Positions 8,582-17,376 are shown, numbered from the stretch's first letter. The stretch is 59,940 nucleotides of DNA from an uncultured bacterium (GCA_902826395.1 CADEER010000009.1:15211-75150), one strand, 5' to 3'. The notes: generated by a model not told the origin, from the sequence alone. Numbers and translations are program-made.

Positions 8582-9796
8582 TCAATCGCCGAGGGATCCG
8601 CTGGCGAACAGCTGCTTGGTTTCGAGCTCGCCGATGCTGGCGTCTAGCCAGCGACTCCAGATCGTCTGGCCGTTGCGATCTACCACCGATTCGGTGACCA
8701 CGGAGCCGATCTTTGAAATCACGTTGAAATGATCCTCGTCGTCGCGCTGCCCGAGAACGACTACGCGCGTCTCGGGCTTCTCGGGCTCGAGGTACGGGTA
8801 CCAACCGCGCACCTCGATGGTCCTCGCGGCGGACTCACCGGCGATCGCCTTCTGTAACGCCAGCGATTCGCCGAGCGTCGAGATCAGCACCCGGTCACCG
8901 GTGTCCAGGCGGGAGAACTCGGAGCGGCGGAGCGTGCCCGACACGACCCAGCCTCCGTCGTTCGGGTCGAGTGACAAGTTGGTCACCAACTCGCCGTCCT
9001 CGGACCGGGCGTAGACGGAATTGATCAGCGACCCGTCGCGGCGCGCAAAGCGTACGAAGACCGTGTCCACCGACGACAAGCGCCCAGAGCGCGAAGAAGT
9101 GAGCATCGCGTACCTGCTTTCGATACGCACCCTGTCCTCGTCGATGCGCGTGACGACGTGCTTCTCGACGCCGCGCGGCTGGTCTCTCAACTTGGTCAGC
9201 GCGACGGATGCATACACCGGCGCCGGCGGCGCTTCGTCTCGGCGAACCAGATTCCGGACGATGGTCTCGAAGAGGCGCGTAAAAGTCCGCCGGTAGCCGA
9301 TCTCTATGTGTCGGCAATAGAGGCTGTGGCCATCAACCGAAGCGATCTTGTGTTTGACGAGGCCGACGCCGGACGGGAGCTGGTACCGCCAGGAGAGGGC
9401 CAGCATCGGCGCTGCATTGATAGCGCCCGCCGAGATCTGCTGAACGCGGCGGTCGATGATCGCACCGTTGTGTTTCGTCACTTCGTCGAATGCCTTGTCC
9501 GAGAACTCGATCAGCGCCGATGCGAGATCGAGATCCCCCTCAAAGAAGACGCACTCGACCGGGGCTTCGGATCCGATGTCGATCACGGCCGTGACACCGG
9601 AGCCGTCGTCCATCGCCTGGAGTGGGCGCGCCAGCGAGCCGAGGATCTTCGTCGCAAACGAGCTCTCCGGACTTTCCACGTCGATGGTCCGGAGTTTGGT
9701 GGACTCGCGCGCCATCTGCTCCGGGAACGAGACGGGGCGCTCGGACGACGCACAACCCGCCGCGCTCAACACCAGAAAGATCATCAGGAAGCGCAT
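8582..9796 (-). CDS. Predicted lipoprotein of unknown function
   Basis: 404 aa from ATG 9796, preferred over a GTG at 9820 because MRFLMIFLVLSAAGC is a lipoprotein signal directly after it. The mature protein is mixed alpha/beta with no motif I recognise (PVECVFFEGDLDLASALIEF, SIGELETKQLFASGSLGD at the end). It lies in the leftward block between a DUF35 protein (24 nt upstream) and the PHP gene. It may have hitch-hiked in the cluster rather than acting in acyl-CoA chemistry. Confidence 0.6.
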   Translation of the reverse strand: MRFLMIFLVLSAAGCASSERPVSFPEQMARESTKLRTIDVESPESSFATKILGSLARPLQAMDDGSGVTAVIDIGSEAPVECVFFEGDLDLASALIEFSDKAFDEVTKHNGAIIDRRVQQISAGAINAAPMLALSWRYQLPSGVGLVKHKIASVDGHSLYCRHIEIGYRRTFTRLFETIVRNLVRRDEAPPAPVYASVALTKLRDQPRGVEKHVVTRIDEDRVRIESRYAMLTSSRSGRLSSVDTVFVRFARRDGSLINSVYARSEDGELVTNLSLDPNDGGWVVSGTLRRSEFSRLDTGDRVLISTLGESLALQKAIAGESAARTIEVRGWYPYLEPEKPETRVVVLGQRDDEDHFNVISKIGSVVTESVVDRNGQTIWSRWLDASIGELETKQLFASGSLGD

Positions 9797-9820
9797 GCGG
9801 GCGGCGGCCTCTGGCGGCAC

Positions 9821-10243
9821 TCAATCGACGGGCGCGAACATCGCCAGCGCGATGCCGGAGCCGATCTCGTCGAAGACTACCTCGACATCCATCCCGATCC
9901 GCACCTCGGTGGGCTTGCAGCGGACGATGTTGGTCAGCAATCGCAGGCCCTCCCCTTCCAACTCGACGTAGGCGAGTACGTACGGCAACTTGTCGCGGAA
10001 ACCCGGCGCCTGGTTCTGATGTACCACCGTGAACGTGTACACCCGTCCGCGGCCGCTGCAGCGGCGCCAGCGCACGTCGGCCGACAGGCACTCCGGGCAC
10101 AGCGCACGCGGATAGTGGCGTAGGGCTCCGCAGTCACCACATTCCTGGACGTAGAGCTCCCCGCGCCCGCACGCCTCCCAGAATCCCTTCGACTCCTCGT
10201 CGACACGCGGCTTCGGAACTGCGCTCTTCCCGAGTTCGGCCAT
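9821..10243 (-). CDS. DUF35 / OB-fold zinc-ribbon acyl-CoA-associated protein
   Basis: 140 aa. A zinc ribbon with Cys35, Cys38, Cys49 and Cys52 (ECGDCG...LCPEC) is followed by an OB-fold strand region (GRVYTFTVVHQNQAPGF, VLAYVELEGEGLRLLTNIV). DUF35 proteins bind acyl-CoA and accompany thiolase-like enzymes. In steroid side-chain degradation a DUF35 domain is required by the retro-aldolase Ltp2. The thiolase-like gene ends 7 nt upstream of this start, so the two are probably cotranscribed and form a complex. Confidence 0.8.
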   Translation of the reverse strand: MAELGKSAVPKPRVDEESKGFWEACGRGELYVQECGDCGALRHYPRALCPECLSADVRWRRCSGRGRVYTFTVVHQNQAPGFRDKLPYVLAYVELEGEGLRLLTNIVRCKPTEVRIGMDVEVVFDEIGSGIALAMFAPVD

Positions 10244-10249
10244 GCGTCC

Positions 10250-11404
10250 TCAATCTCCCTTGCCGAGGATCAACGTCGCGCCGCTGTGTCGCAGTCCGAG
10301 CATGCCGCCAGTACCGTGGCACAGAGCGACGTCGCAGTCTTCGACCTGCCTCTTGCCGCACTCGCCGCGCAACTGCCGAACCGCTTCGATGACCAGAAAT
10401 ATGCCGCGCATCCCCGGGTGATTCGACGACAGCCCCCCACCGTCGGTGTTGATCGGCAGCTCGCCGCCGAGCCCGATGCGACCACCGGATACGAACGGGC
10501 CTCCTTCGCCGCGCCCACAGAAGCCGAGGCTTTCGAGCGTCGCTACCACGGTGATGGTGAACGAATCGTAGATCATGCACATGTCGACGTCGGCGTGCTT
10601 GATGCCCGCCATCTGCATCGCGAGCGGGCCCGATTGCGCGGCGGCGACTTCCGTCAGGTCGCGGCGGCCCATGGCCGTGTGGCGCAGCGATTCGGCGCCG
10701 CCGAGGATGCGCACCGTCGGCTTGCGACCGTCGCGGGCGCGATCGCGCCGCGCGACCACGACTGCGCCGCCGCCGTCGGTGATGACGCAGCAGTCCAGGA
10801 GGTGGAGCGGCGACGATACGAGGCGCGACGCCAGCACATCGTCGATCGTGATCGGCTCGCGATAGCGCGCGTGTGGATTGAGACCGGCATGCCGGCGCAT
10901 CGTCACCGCCACTTCGGCAAGCTGCTCGGGAGTCGTGCCGAACTCGTGCATGTGCCGCTGCGCGACCAGTGCGTACGAGTTCATCACCGTCGGGCCGAAC
11001 GGCGCCTCGAACTGATCCGGCGGATCCCCACCGCTCAGGCCGCCGGTGCCGACCGCGAATCGGTCGGATGACGCCTTGCTCCCGTACGTGATGAGAGCCA
11101 CGTTGCAGAGCCCAGCGGCGATCGCCGCAGCGGCGTGCAGGACCTGAGCCACGAAAGTGGAGCCGCCGATGTTGGTCGAGTCGTGGAAGCGGGGCTGCAG
11201 ATTGAGGTGCTCGGCCAGCGCCATGATGCCGATCGGGCTCAGGCCGGAGGAGAGCAGGCCGTCGACGTCGCGAATCGACAGGCCGGCATCGTCGAGAGCG
11301 CCCCGTGCCGATTCGGCGTGCAGTTGGAACTGCGTCTCGTTGGGCGCCCAGCGGGTGGGGTGCTCGTAGGCACCGACGATCGCCGCGTCGGCGAGGCCGC
11401 TCAC
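10250..11404 (-). CDS. Thiolase-fold lipid-transfer protein (Ltp2-like), probable retro-aldolase or non-catalytic thiolase
   Basis: 384 aa from GTG 11404, which overlaps the hydrolase stop (GTGA). The protein follows the SCP-x/lipid-transfer thiolase pattern: N-terminal AHESARGALDDAGL-like helix, VALITYGSKASS, MIYDSFTITVVATLESLGFC, and NTDGGGLSSNHPG. At the position of the thiolase nucleophile (usually C-x-S) it reads GGSTFV (residues 80-85), so the cysteine is missing. The later C-x-G segment (ALCHGTGG) is kept. This combination with an adjacent DUF35 gene fits Ltp2-type aldolases, which cleave beta-hydroxyacyl-CoA by retro-aldol chemistry. The substrate is unknown. Confidence 0.75.
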   Translation of the reverse strand: MSGLADAAIVGAYEHPTRWAPNETQFQLHAESARGALDDAGLSIRDVDGLLSSGLSPIGIMALAEHLNLQPRFHDSTNIGGSTFVAQVLHAAAAIAAGLCNVALITYGSKASSDRFAVGTGGLSGGDPPDQFEAPFGPTVMNSYALVAQRHMHEFGTTPEQLAEVAVTMRRHAGLNPHARYREPITIDDVLASRLVSSPLHLLDCCVITDGGGAVVVARRDRARDGRKPTVRILGGAESLRHTAMGRRDLTEVAAAQSGPLAMQMAGIKHADVDMCMIYDSFTITVVATLESLGFCGRGEGGPFVSGGRIGLGGELPINTDGGGLSSNHPGMRGIFLVIEAVRQLRGECGKRQVEDCDVALCHGTGGMLGLRHSGATLILGKGD

Positions 11405-12219
11405 GCCTTCTCCTGCAGGTCGATCGATCCGACGAAGGCGCGAATCCGCGAAGCCAGCGCGTCCGACTGCTCGAGCTCCACGGCGTGTCCCGCGTTGTCG
11501 ATCACCTCCATGCGCGCGTTCGGCAGCAACGGACAGAGCTCCTGCGAGAGCTGCGCCGGCACGACTCGATCGTCGGCGCCGCTGACGACGAGGACAGGCT
11601 GCCGCACCTCGTGCAGGCGCTCGCACAGGTCGGCCGCACGCCAAGCGAGAAGGTCGCCGTAACGCACTCGCGGGTCCGTCTTCACCTGCTCCGCCCACGC
11701 CTCGCGTTTCACGTCGAAAGGAGTACCGGGGGCGAACTCTTCATCCGAGAACGGCTGCGGCGCTCGCCCCTGGGTCACCGCGCGCCAGGCGTCGAGCGAA
11801 GCTTCGAGAATCTCGACGCGGCCCGCCGCACCAATGAGCACCAGCCCGCGAACGTCGCGGCGTTTCATGCCGTAGCGCAGAGCGATGCTGGCACCCATTC
11901 CCTTGCCGACGATGACGAGCGGGCGCAGCGCCAGCCGCTCGACGACACCCGCAACCAGATCGGCATACTCGTCGACCGATGCGAGGCCGTCGACGCCTCC
12001 CGAACGCCCGTGGCCCGGCAGATCCAGCGCGGCAACCGAGTGCTGCTCGGCGAGAAGCGCGGCAACCTTGCGCCACGATCCGGCATTGCCTCCGGCACCG
12101 TGTACGAACAGCAGTAGCTCGCCGCGATCGAACGCCGGCGTGACGTCTGGCAGCGTCGAGGGTCCCGAGTGCAGATAACTGACCGCGACGCCGCCGGCGT
12201 CCACATATTTCGAGTACAT
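11401..12219 (-). CDS. Alpha/beta-hydrolase-fold protein lacking the nucleophile serine
   Basis: 272 aa. Fold markers are clear: the oxyanion HGAGG near 40, DLPGHGRSGG near 67, an acid loop VSGADDRVVP (Asp216/217) and DNAGHAVE (His245). The nucleophile elbow, normally G-x-S-x-G, reads G-K-G-M-G at 105-109, so Gly107 replaces serine. The substitution is in frame in otherwise intact sequence, not a frameshift. It cannot act as a classic serine esterase. It could be a cofactor-free lyase, a binding protein or a partner of the thiolase-like gene, to which it is joined by a 4-nt overlap. It starts the cluster, with a weak promoter candidate upstream. Confidence 0.75.
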   Translation of the reverse strand: MYSKYVDAGGVAVSYLHSGPSTLPDVTPAFDRGELLLFVHGAGGNAGSWRKVAALLAEQHSVAALDLPGHGRSGGVDGLASVDEYADLVAGVVERLALRPLVIVGKGMGASIALRYGMKRRDVRGLVLIGAAGRVEILEASLDAWRAVTQGRAPQPFSDEEFAPGTPFDVKREAWAEQVKTDPRVRYGDLLAWRAADLCERLHEVRQPVLVVSGADDRVVPAQLSQELCPLLPNARMEVIDNAGHAVELEQSDALASRIRAFVGSIDLQEKA

Positions 12220-12252
12220 AGGTTGCGATTGGCGCCAGGCGCCGTCGGCTAC

Positions 12253-12281
12253 GTTTAGTGAATCTGCCGAAGCGGCGTCAA
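12253..12281 (-). promoter_or_regulatory. Weak sigma-70-like promoter candidate for the hydrolase-thiolase-DUF35 run
   Basis: On the minus strand TTGACG (12276-12281) is followed after exactly 17 bp by CTAAAC (12253-12258), in the only AT-richer stretch of the 132-bp gap between this operon and the kinase gene. The -10 match is poor. Confidence 0.3.
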
Positions 12282-12351
12282 TGCGATCGCTACCGCGTCC
12301 GAGAGGCCCGCGCCTCCCTGCCGGCGCACGTCGGACGGCTGACCGACCTCG

Positions 12352-13698
12352 CTAGTGCCGCGTTGCGCGGCGGGCGCTCTCGACGCATTCGGCGAACAGA
12401 CGGTGCCAATTGCGTACCGTCCCGAGTTGCTTGAGGTACGAGTCGAGACCGACCAGTGCACGGCCGAGGAACAACCGGTGCCCCGGCGCTCGAAACAGCC
12501 TGTTCTCGAAACCGATCTGCGCGATCTCCATCGTCTTCTCCATCGAATCGTACTCGCGCGGATTGAACTCCCGATCCTGCAGGATGGGTTCGCAGAAGAT
12601 CTCCATCATGCGGATCATCGGCGCCGGATCGTCCTTGCTGCCGATGAAACCAAGCTGCACGAGGTGCTCGCCGACCGACTCGTAGTCGCGCTCGAGCATG
12701 CCGACGGCAAAGCCGAGATACGCCTTGCGAATCTTGGCAGGGAAGATTCGGATGCTGCCGAAATCGAGCATGGCGATGTGCGGGTGGAACGTCACCAGGT
12801 AGTTGCCGGGGTGCGGATCGGTGTGCAGCACCCCGAACTCGAACACCTGTCGCCACAGCATTCGGAAGTACTTCACCGCAACCCAATCCTTGAGCCCGCG
12901 ATCGATGCCGGGCTTGAGGATGTCGATGAAGGGATAGCCCTCGAGCAGGCCCATCGTGAGGACCCGGCGCGACGAGAGCTGCGGATAGACGTGCGGCACC
13001 TCGACCTCCGGATCGTCGGCGAACATTTTCTGGAAACGCAGATTGTTCTTCGCCTCGTTCTCGTAGTCGAGCTCTTCCGACAGCCGCTCTTCGAGCTCCT
13101 GGATGATCTCGCCGTGATCGATCTCCTGCTTCATCATGTCGCGGCCGATCAACGTCAGCGTATTGAGCAGCGCCTTGATGTTGCGGAGGTCCTGATCGAC
13201 CGTTTCATCGACGCCCGGATACTGCACCTTGACGACCACCGCCTCGCCCGAATGCAGCGTGGCGCGGTGAACCTGCCCCAGCGAAGCTGCCGCGAATGCA
13301 CGCCGCTCGAAGGACGCGAACAGCTTCTCCGGATCACCGCCGAGCTCGCCGACGATTTGCTGGCGAATCTCCGAATAGTCCATCGGCGGCACTTGCGATT
13401 GAACGACCGAGAGCACGTCGAGCGCCTCGCCGGGCAGAATGTCGTCTCGCATCGACAGCATCTGCACGAGCTTCATGAAGGCGCCCTTGAGCTCGGTCGA
13501 GCTCTCGACGATGCGCATGGCGTTGCGGATGTGGGTGTCGAGCAGCGATTTCTGCCTGGCGCCGGCGGAGCGAAACGGCCTGCGCAGCGCGTCCCACAGG
13601 TAGCTCGAACCGACACTGGTCGCGACGCCGCCCACCTTCAGCACGCGCCGCGTCCGCCCCTTGGCCAACTTCGGCCCGCTCTTGCCTTTCGCCGCCAT
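12352..13698 (-). CDS. ABC1/UbiB-family atypical protein kinase-like protein
   Basis: 448 aa from ATG 13698 (a TTG one codon upstream is also possible). UbiB-family motifs are present: the alanine-rich loop AAASLGQVH near 136, the ATP-binding lysine in AVVVKVQYPGV, HTDPHPGNYL and the metal motif MLDFGSI. The family signature KxGQ reads K-L-V-Q at 76-79, so its glycine is valine here. Members bind ATP and support ubiquinone or other isoprenoid-lipid metabolism at the membrane. The gene lies 20 nt after larB in the same direction. Confidence 0.85.
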   Translation of the reverse strand: MAAKGKSGPKLAKGRTRRVLKVGGVATSVGSSYLWDALRRPFRSAGARQKSLLDTHIRNAMRIVESSTELKGAFMKLVQMLSMRDDILPGEALDVLSVVQSQVPPMDYSEIRQQIVGELGGDPEKLFASFERRAFAAASLGQVHRATLHSGEAVVVKVQYPGVDETVDQDLRNIKALLNTLTLIGRDMMKQEIDHGEIIQELEERLSEELDYENEAKNNLRFQKMFADDPEVEVPHVYPQLSSRRVLTMGLLEGYPFIDILKPGIDRGLKDWVAVKYFRMLWRQVFEFGVLHTDPHPGNYLVTFHPHIAMLDFGSIRIFPAKIRKAYLGFAVGMLERDYESVGEHLVQLGFIGSKDDPAPMIRMMEIFCEPILQDREFNPREYDSMEKTMEIAQIGFENRLFRAPGHRLFLGRALVGLDSYLKQLGTVRNWHRLFAECVESARRATRH

Positions 13699-13718
13699 CA
13701 ATCAGTCGCGAGTCGTCT

Positions 13719-14468
13719 CTACGGGCGATTCATCAAGCCGGCGGCGACGCCGGCTCCAAAACCGTTGTCAATATTGACGACGGTCACTCCAGCCGCGCAC
13801 GAGTTGAGCATCCCGAGGAGAGCCGCGAGGCCACCGAAGCTCGCGCCGTATCCGACGCTGGTGGGCACCGCTATGACCGGACGATCGACGAGCCCACCGA
13901 CGACGCTCGGCAGTGCGCCTTCCATACCGGCGACGACGATCAGAGCGCTCGCCCGCATCAGCGTCGCCTGATGCGCGAACAGTCGGTGAATACCCGCCAC
14001 GCCGACATCGTATACGCGTTCGATCTCGTTGCCCATGTACTCGGCCGTAATCGCCGCTTCCTCCGCCACCGGTAGGTCGGCCGTGCCGGCGGCGATCACG
14101 AGGATCGTGCCCCGTCCGCGCTGCGGCGCCGATCTGCCGGCCAGCACGGCGACGCGCGGCAAGTCGTGATAGACGAGCTCGGGCACCGCCGAGAGAACCT
14201 CCGCCGCCGCGCCGCGGTCGAGCCGAGTGATCAGCACACCCTCGCCGGCGTCGCGCAGGCGCAGCGCGATCTGCCCCACCTGTTCGGCCGTCTTGCCCTC
14301 GGCGAAGATCACTTCGGGGATGCCGTTGCGCAGCGTGCGGTGGTGGTCGACCTTGGCAAAACCGAGGTCTTCGAACGGCAGCGTTTTCAGCCGCGTCAGG
14401 GCATCGGCGGGGTCGAGCTCTCCCGACGCGACCCGATCGAGCATTTCGCGCAACCGCTCCGGGCCCAT
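13719..14468 (-). CDS. larB: LarB, nickel-pincer cofactor biosynthesis (NaAD carboxylase/hydrolase)
   Basis: 249 aa from ATG 14468, one nucleotide after the thiL stop codon. LarB carboxylates nicotinic acid adenine dinucleotide and hydrolyses it in the first step of the nickel-pincer nucleotide cofactor of lactate racemase-type enzymes. The C-terminal AIR-carboxylase-like domain is evident: VIAAGTADLPVAEEA, YDVGVAGIHRLF, ALIVVAGMEGALPSVVGGL, VPTSVGYGASFGGLAAL. The N-terminus (LRDAGEGVLITRLD) also fits. No larC, larE or racemase gene is in the window. Confidence 0.9.
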   Translation of the reverse strand: MGPERLREMLDRVASGELDPADALTRLKTLPFEDLGFAKVDHHRTLRNGIPEVIFAEGKTAEQVGQIALRLRDAGEGVLITRLDRGAAAEVLSAVPELVYHDLPRVAVLAGRSAPQRGRGTILVIAAGTADLPVAEEAAITAEYMGNEIERVYDVGVAGIHRLFAHQATLMRASALIVVAGMEGALPSVVGGLVDRPVIAVPTSVGYGASFGGLAALLGMLNSCAAGVTVVNIDNGFGAGVAAGLMNRP

Positions 14469-14469
14469 G

Positions 14470-15450
14470 TCAGCCTCGGGTGCCGCGGCGGAAATGCTCG
14501 AACGAGTGCGGCAACTCCGCGCGCAGCCCGTCGACGGCGACTCCTTCGATCGCATTCGAGAACACGCCGATGCGCGTCATCGGACAGCCCAGCTCTCGCG
14601 ACAGGCTGGCCAGCCTCTCTTGCTTTCGCGGCGGCACGGCACAGAGCAACTCGTAGTCTTCGCCCCCGGCGAGAGCAAGCGACACCCCGTGCTTGCGAAC
14701 CGCAGCAGACACAGGCAACGCTCCTGCGTCGATGCGCGCACCGACGCCGCTGGCGCGGCATACTCTCGCGAGATCTTCGAGGAGCCCATCGCTGAGATCG
14801 ATCATCGCCGTGATCAGGCCGGTGCGCGCCAATGCCTGGGCCGTCGCAACCCGCCACGGCGGTTCGCGAAAGCGCCGCACCGCCGCGCCGCGAGCACGCG
14901 CATCGCCGCGCAACAGACGCACCCCGAGCGCCGCGTCGCCGAGCGCCCCGCTCACGTACACACCGTCGCCGGCTCGCGCGCCGGAGCGCAAAGGTGGGCG
15001 GCGCGGCGCTTCGCCGAGCAGCGAGATCGTCACCGCGAGCTCGCGGCCGCGCGATAGGTTGCCTCCCACGATCACCGCACCGTCGCGCGCCGCTGCAGCG
15101 GAGATGCCGCGCTGCAGCGCCGCGACATCGCGCCCGGCGAGATCGGCGGGTGCGCTCAGCGCGACGAGAGCAAAACGCGGCCGGCCGGCCATGGCGGCGA
15201 TGTCGCTGGCGTTGACCAGGTAGGCGCGCCGGCCGAGTTGGTACGGCGTCATCCAATCGCGCTCGAAGTGCGTGCCCTCGATGAGTGCATCCGTCGTCCA
15301 GACCCAGTCGCGACCGCGCAGCCGGAGATGAGCGCAGTCGTCACCGGGCCCCACGGCGACATCGACCGGTAGAGCGACGCCGGGCGCGATCCTGGCGAGG
15401 ATCTCGTTCTCTCCAAGGGCACCCAAGCTCGCCGCGCGGCGGCGCTTCAT
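14470..15450 (-). CDS. thiL: Thiamine-monophosphate kinase
   Basis: 326 aa, normal for ThiL. It phosphorylates thiamine phosphate to thiamine diphosphate with ATP. Motifs include GENEILARIAP at the N-terminus, VGPGDDCAHL with the metal-binding aspartates, TTDALIEGTHFERDW, LVNASDIAAMAGRP, AMIDLSDGLLEDLARV and LAGGEDYELLCAVP. It follows the LpoA-like lipoprotein gene and runs into larB with almost no gap. Confidence 0.93.
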   Translation of the reverse strand: MKRRRAASLGALGENEILARIAPGVALPVDVAVGPGDDCAHLRLRGRDWVWTTDALIEGTHFERDWMTPYQLGRRAYLVNASDIAAMAGRPRFALVALSAPADLAGRDVAALQRGISAAAARDGAVIVGGNLSRGRELAVTISLLGEAPRRPPLRSGARAGDGVYVSGALGDAALGVRLLRGDARARGAAVRRFREPPWRVATAQALARTGLITAMIDLSDGLLEDLARVCRASGVGARIDAGALPVSAAVRKHGVSLALAGGEDYELLCAVPPRKQERLASLSRELGCPMTRIGVFSNAIEGVAVDGLRAELPHSFEHFRRGTRG

Positions 15451-15500
15451 CGGGCCAGCAGCCGGGCTCGGCTCGGAGAGAGCGCCGACATCTCCTCGCC

Positions 15501-17258
15501 TCAGGGCAGCGGCGCCAGCCCCGGCTCCCCGACCACATCGGAAGACGGCCCGATCGAGTACACAGGTGAGGACGCAGGTTCGCCCGGATTCACTTCGCGG
15601 ATCCGCCGGCCTTCCAGCTTGAGAACGAACAAATCGCGATCGACTTCGCCGTCGCCGAACGTCAACGTTCCCGATGCACCTTCGAACGCTCCCAGCCCGC
15701 GCACGCCGTTGATCAACGCGTCGCGCGACGTCGACGGGCTGGCCGACAGGACTTGCCGCACGACCGAAGCGGCGTCGTACGCCTGCGCCTCGAGAATTCC
15801 GGGCTCACCGCCGCGCGACGCTCGGTACGCATTGACGAAGCGCTGCGTCGCCGGCCGCTGGCTGCCGATGAAGAAACCGTCGATGAACACGGCGCCATCG
15901 ATGCTGTCGGCGACGGCACCGAGAGCTCCCGGATCGTTCCACCCGTTGCCACCCAACAAGCCGACCTGGGGGCGCGCCTGGCGCAACGTCTGCGAGAGAA
16001 CGCCCGCGGTGGCAGCGAAGTCGGGGATGAAAACAGCGTCGATTCTGTCGCCATCGACCCAACGCTTGAGGCTCAAGAGCTCGACCGAAAAGTCTTCGGC
16101 ACCCGGTTCGTAGGCCAAGGCACCGACGACGCTTGCACCGCGGCGCTTGGCCTCGGCTTCAAACGATGCCGCCAGCGTGTCTCCGTACGGGTCGCGCGGG
16201 TACATCACCCCGAAGCGGCGCATTCCGGCGGTTTGCGTCGCGTAATCGACCAGACACTTGGCCTGCATCTCGTGCGTCATCGCCGTCTGCAGCACGTAGC
16301 GGCCGGTCATGGTTTTGTTCTGGCCGAGCGAGAAGAGCGGCAGGCGGGCTCGCTCGGCGCGCGGGCTCACCGACTCGGCGATCTTCGAACGCAGGGGACC
16401 GATCACTGCCACGACCTCGGGCATCTTGGCGATCTCGTCCAGGGCAGCACGCGCGAGATGCGCCTCACCGCCGCTGTCGCGCACCAGCAGAGCGATACCC
16501 GATCCTTCGAGCGCCAACTCGATGCCGGCCAGCGAGCGCTTGCCGTACGCTTCGTACTGACCGGATAGGGGCAGCAGTGCAGCGACCTTCGCCGATCCAA
16601 CCGGAAACTGGCCGGGCAGCACGACCGCTGGAGTCGCCGCCGTTTTCGCTGCCGGCGCCGGCGTCCGCTTCAAGCCAGCAACAGCGGTCGGTCGCTGTTC
16701 GACGGGGGCGCCACCCCTCGCCGCGTCGATGAGGGCGCGCGTATCGTCGCGAGTCACGATCGAGCGCGCTCGCGCCGCCGTTTCCTCGTCGAGCTTCGCC
16801 GCCGCATCGGAGATGCGCTGCCGCAGGAGTTTCTTCCGCGATGCGTCCGCCTTCTCGAGGGCGCGCTCCCAGCTGAGAATGGCGCTGACCGGATTGCCGC
16901 GCGAGTACTCGGCATCGGCGCGCAGCTCGGCCACCTGCCGCCAGTCTTCGTCGGGATAGCGCCGCTCGAGCTCGTCGAGGGTAGCGATGCAGCGATCGTA
17001 GTTGCCGAGCCGGAACTCCGAACGAGCCAGCTTGAAGTACGCGCGCGGAATGAGCTCGGGCACCTCGCCTGAGTCGATGTAGATCCTGTAGCCGTGCGCC
17101 GCCCTTTCGTAGTGGCCGAGCTTGAAGGAGTCCTCCGCCTGTCGAAACGGCAGCGGTGCCCGTTCCAGAGGGAGGCGCGACGAGCATCCTGCGAGGAGCA
17201 CCAGAATCAATGCTGCGACGATTCCGGGAAGCGAACTCGTCTGGTTGCGAAACGTCAT
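15501..17258 (-). CDS. LpoA/LppC-like lipoprotein: TPR plus type I periplasmic-binding domain
   Basis: 585 aa from ATG 17258, five nucleotides after GGAG (a tandem ATG at 17261 would leave only two). The lipobox is LVLLAGC-SS. Residues about 30-160 are tetratricopeptide-like (ERAAHGYRIYIDSGEVPE, FRLGNYDRCIATLDELERRY). The C-terminal 380 residues are a periplasmic-binding fold (KVAALLPLSGQYEAYGKRSLAG, VVAVIGPLRS, GVMYPRDPYGDTLAASFE, LLGGNGWNDPG). This TPR plus binding-fold layout is that of LpoA, the outer-membrane activator of PBP1a; an amino-acid ABC-type sensor is the alternative. It sits between dnaJ and thiL. Confidence 0.75.
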   Translation of the reverse strand: MTFRNQTSSLPGIVAALILVLLAGCSSRLPLERAPLPFRQAEDSFKLGHYERAAHGYRIYIDSGEVPELIPRAYFKLARSEFRLGNYDRCIATLDELERRYPDEDWRQVAELRADAEYSRGNPVSAILSWERALEKADASRKKLLRQRISDAAAKLDEETAARARSIVTRDDTRALIDAARGGAPVEQRPTAVAGLKRTPAPAAKTAATPAVVLPGQFPVGSAKVAALLPLSGQYEAYGKRSLAGIELALEGSGIALLVRDSGGEAHLARAALDEIAKMPEVVAVIGPLRSKIAESVSPRAERARLPLFSLGQNKTMTGRYVLQTAMTHEMQAKCLVDYATQTAGMRRFGVMYPRDPYGDTLAASFEAEAKRRGASVVGALAYEPGAEDFSVELLSLKRWVDGDRIDAVFIPDFAATAGVLSQTLRQARPQVGLLGGNGWNDPGALGAVADSIDGAVFIDGFFIGSQRPATQRFVNAYRASRGGEPGILEAQAYDAASVVRQVLSASPSTSRDALINGVRGLGAFEGASGTLTFGDGEVDRDLFVLKLEGRRIREVNPGEPASSPVYSIGPSSDVVGEPGLAPLP

Positions 17259-17376
17259 CATCTCTCCGTGCCCTCCACCTCGCTCACCGCGACGTTCTCG
17301 CCGTGATAACCCAGGCACCCACCTCGTGCAAAGCCAAATACGGCAAGCGCGAGATGCGATCGGTGCCGGCGCCCGG

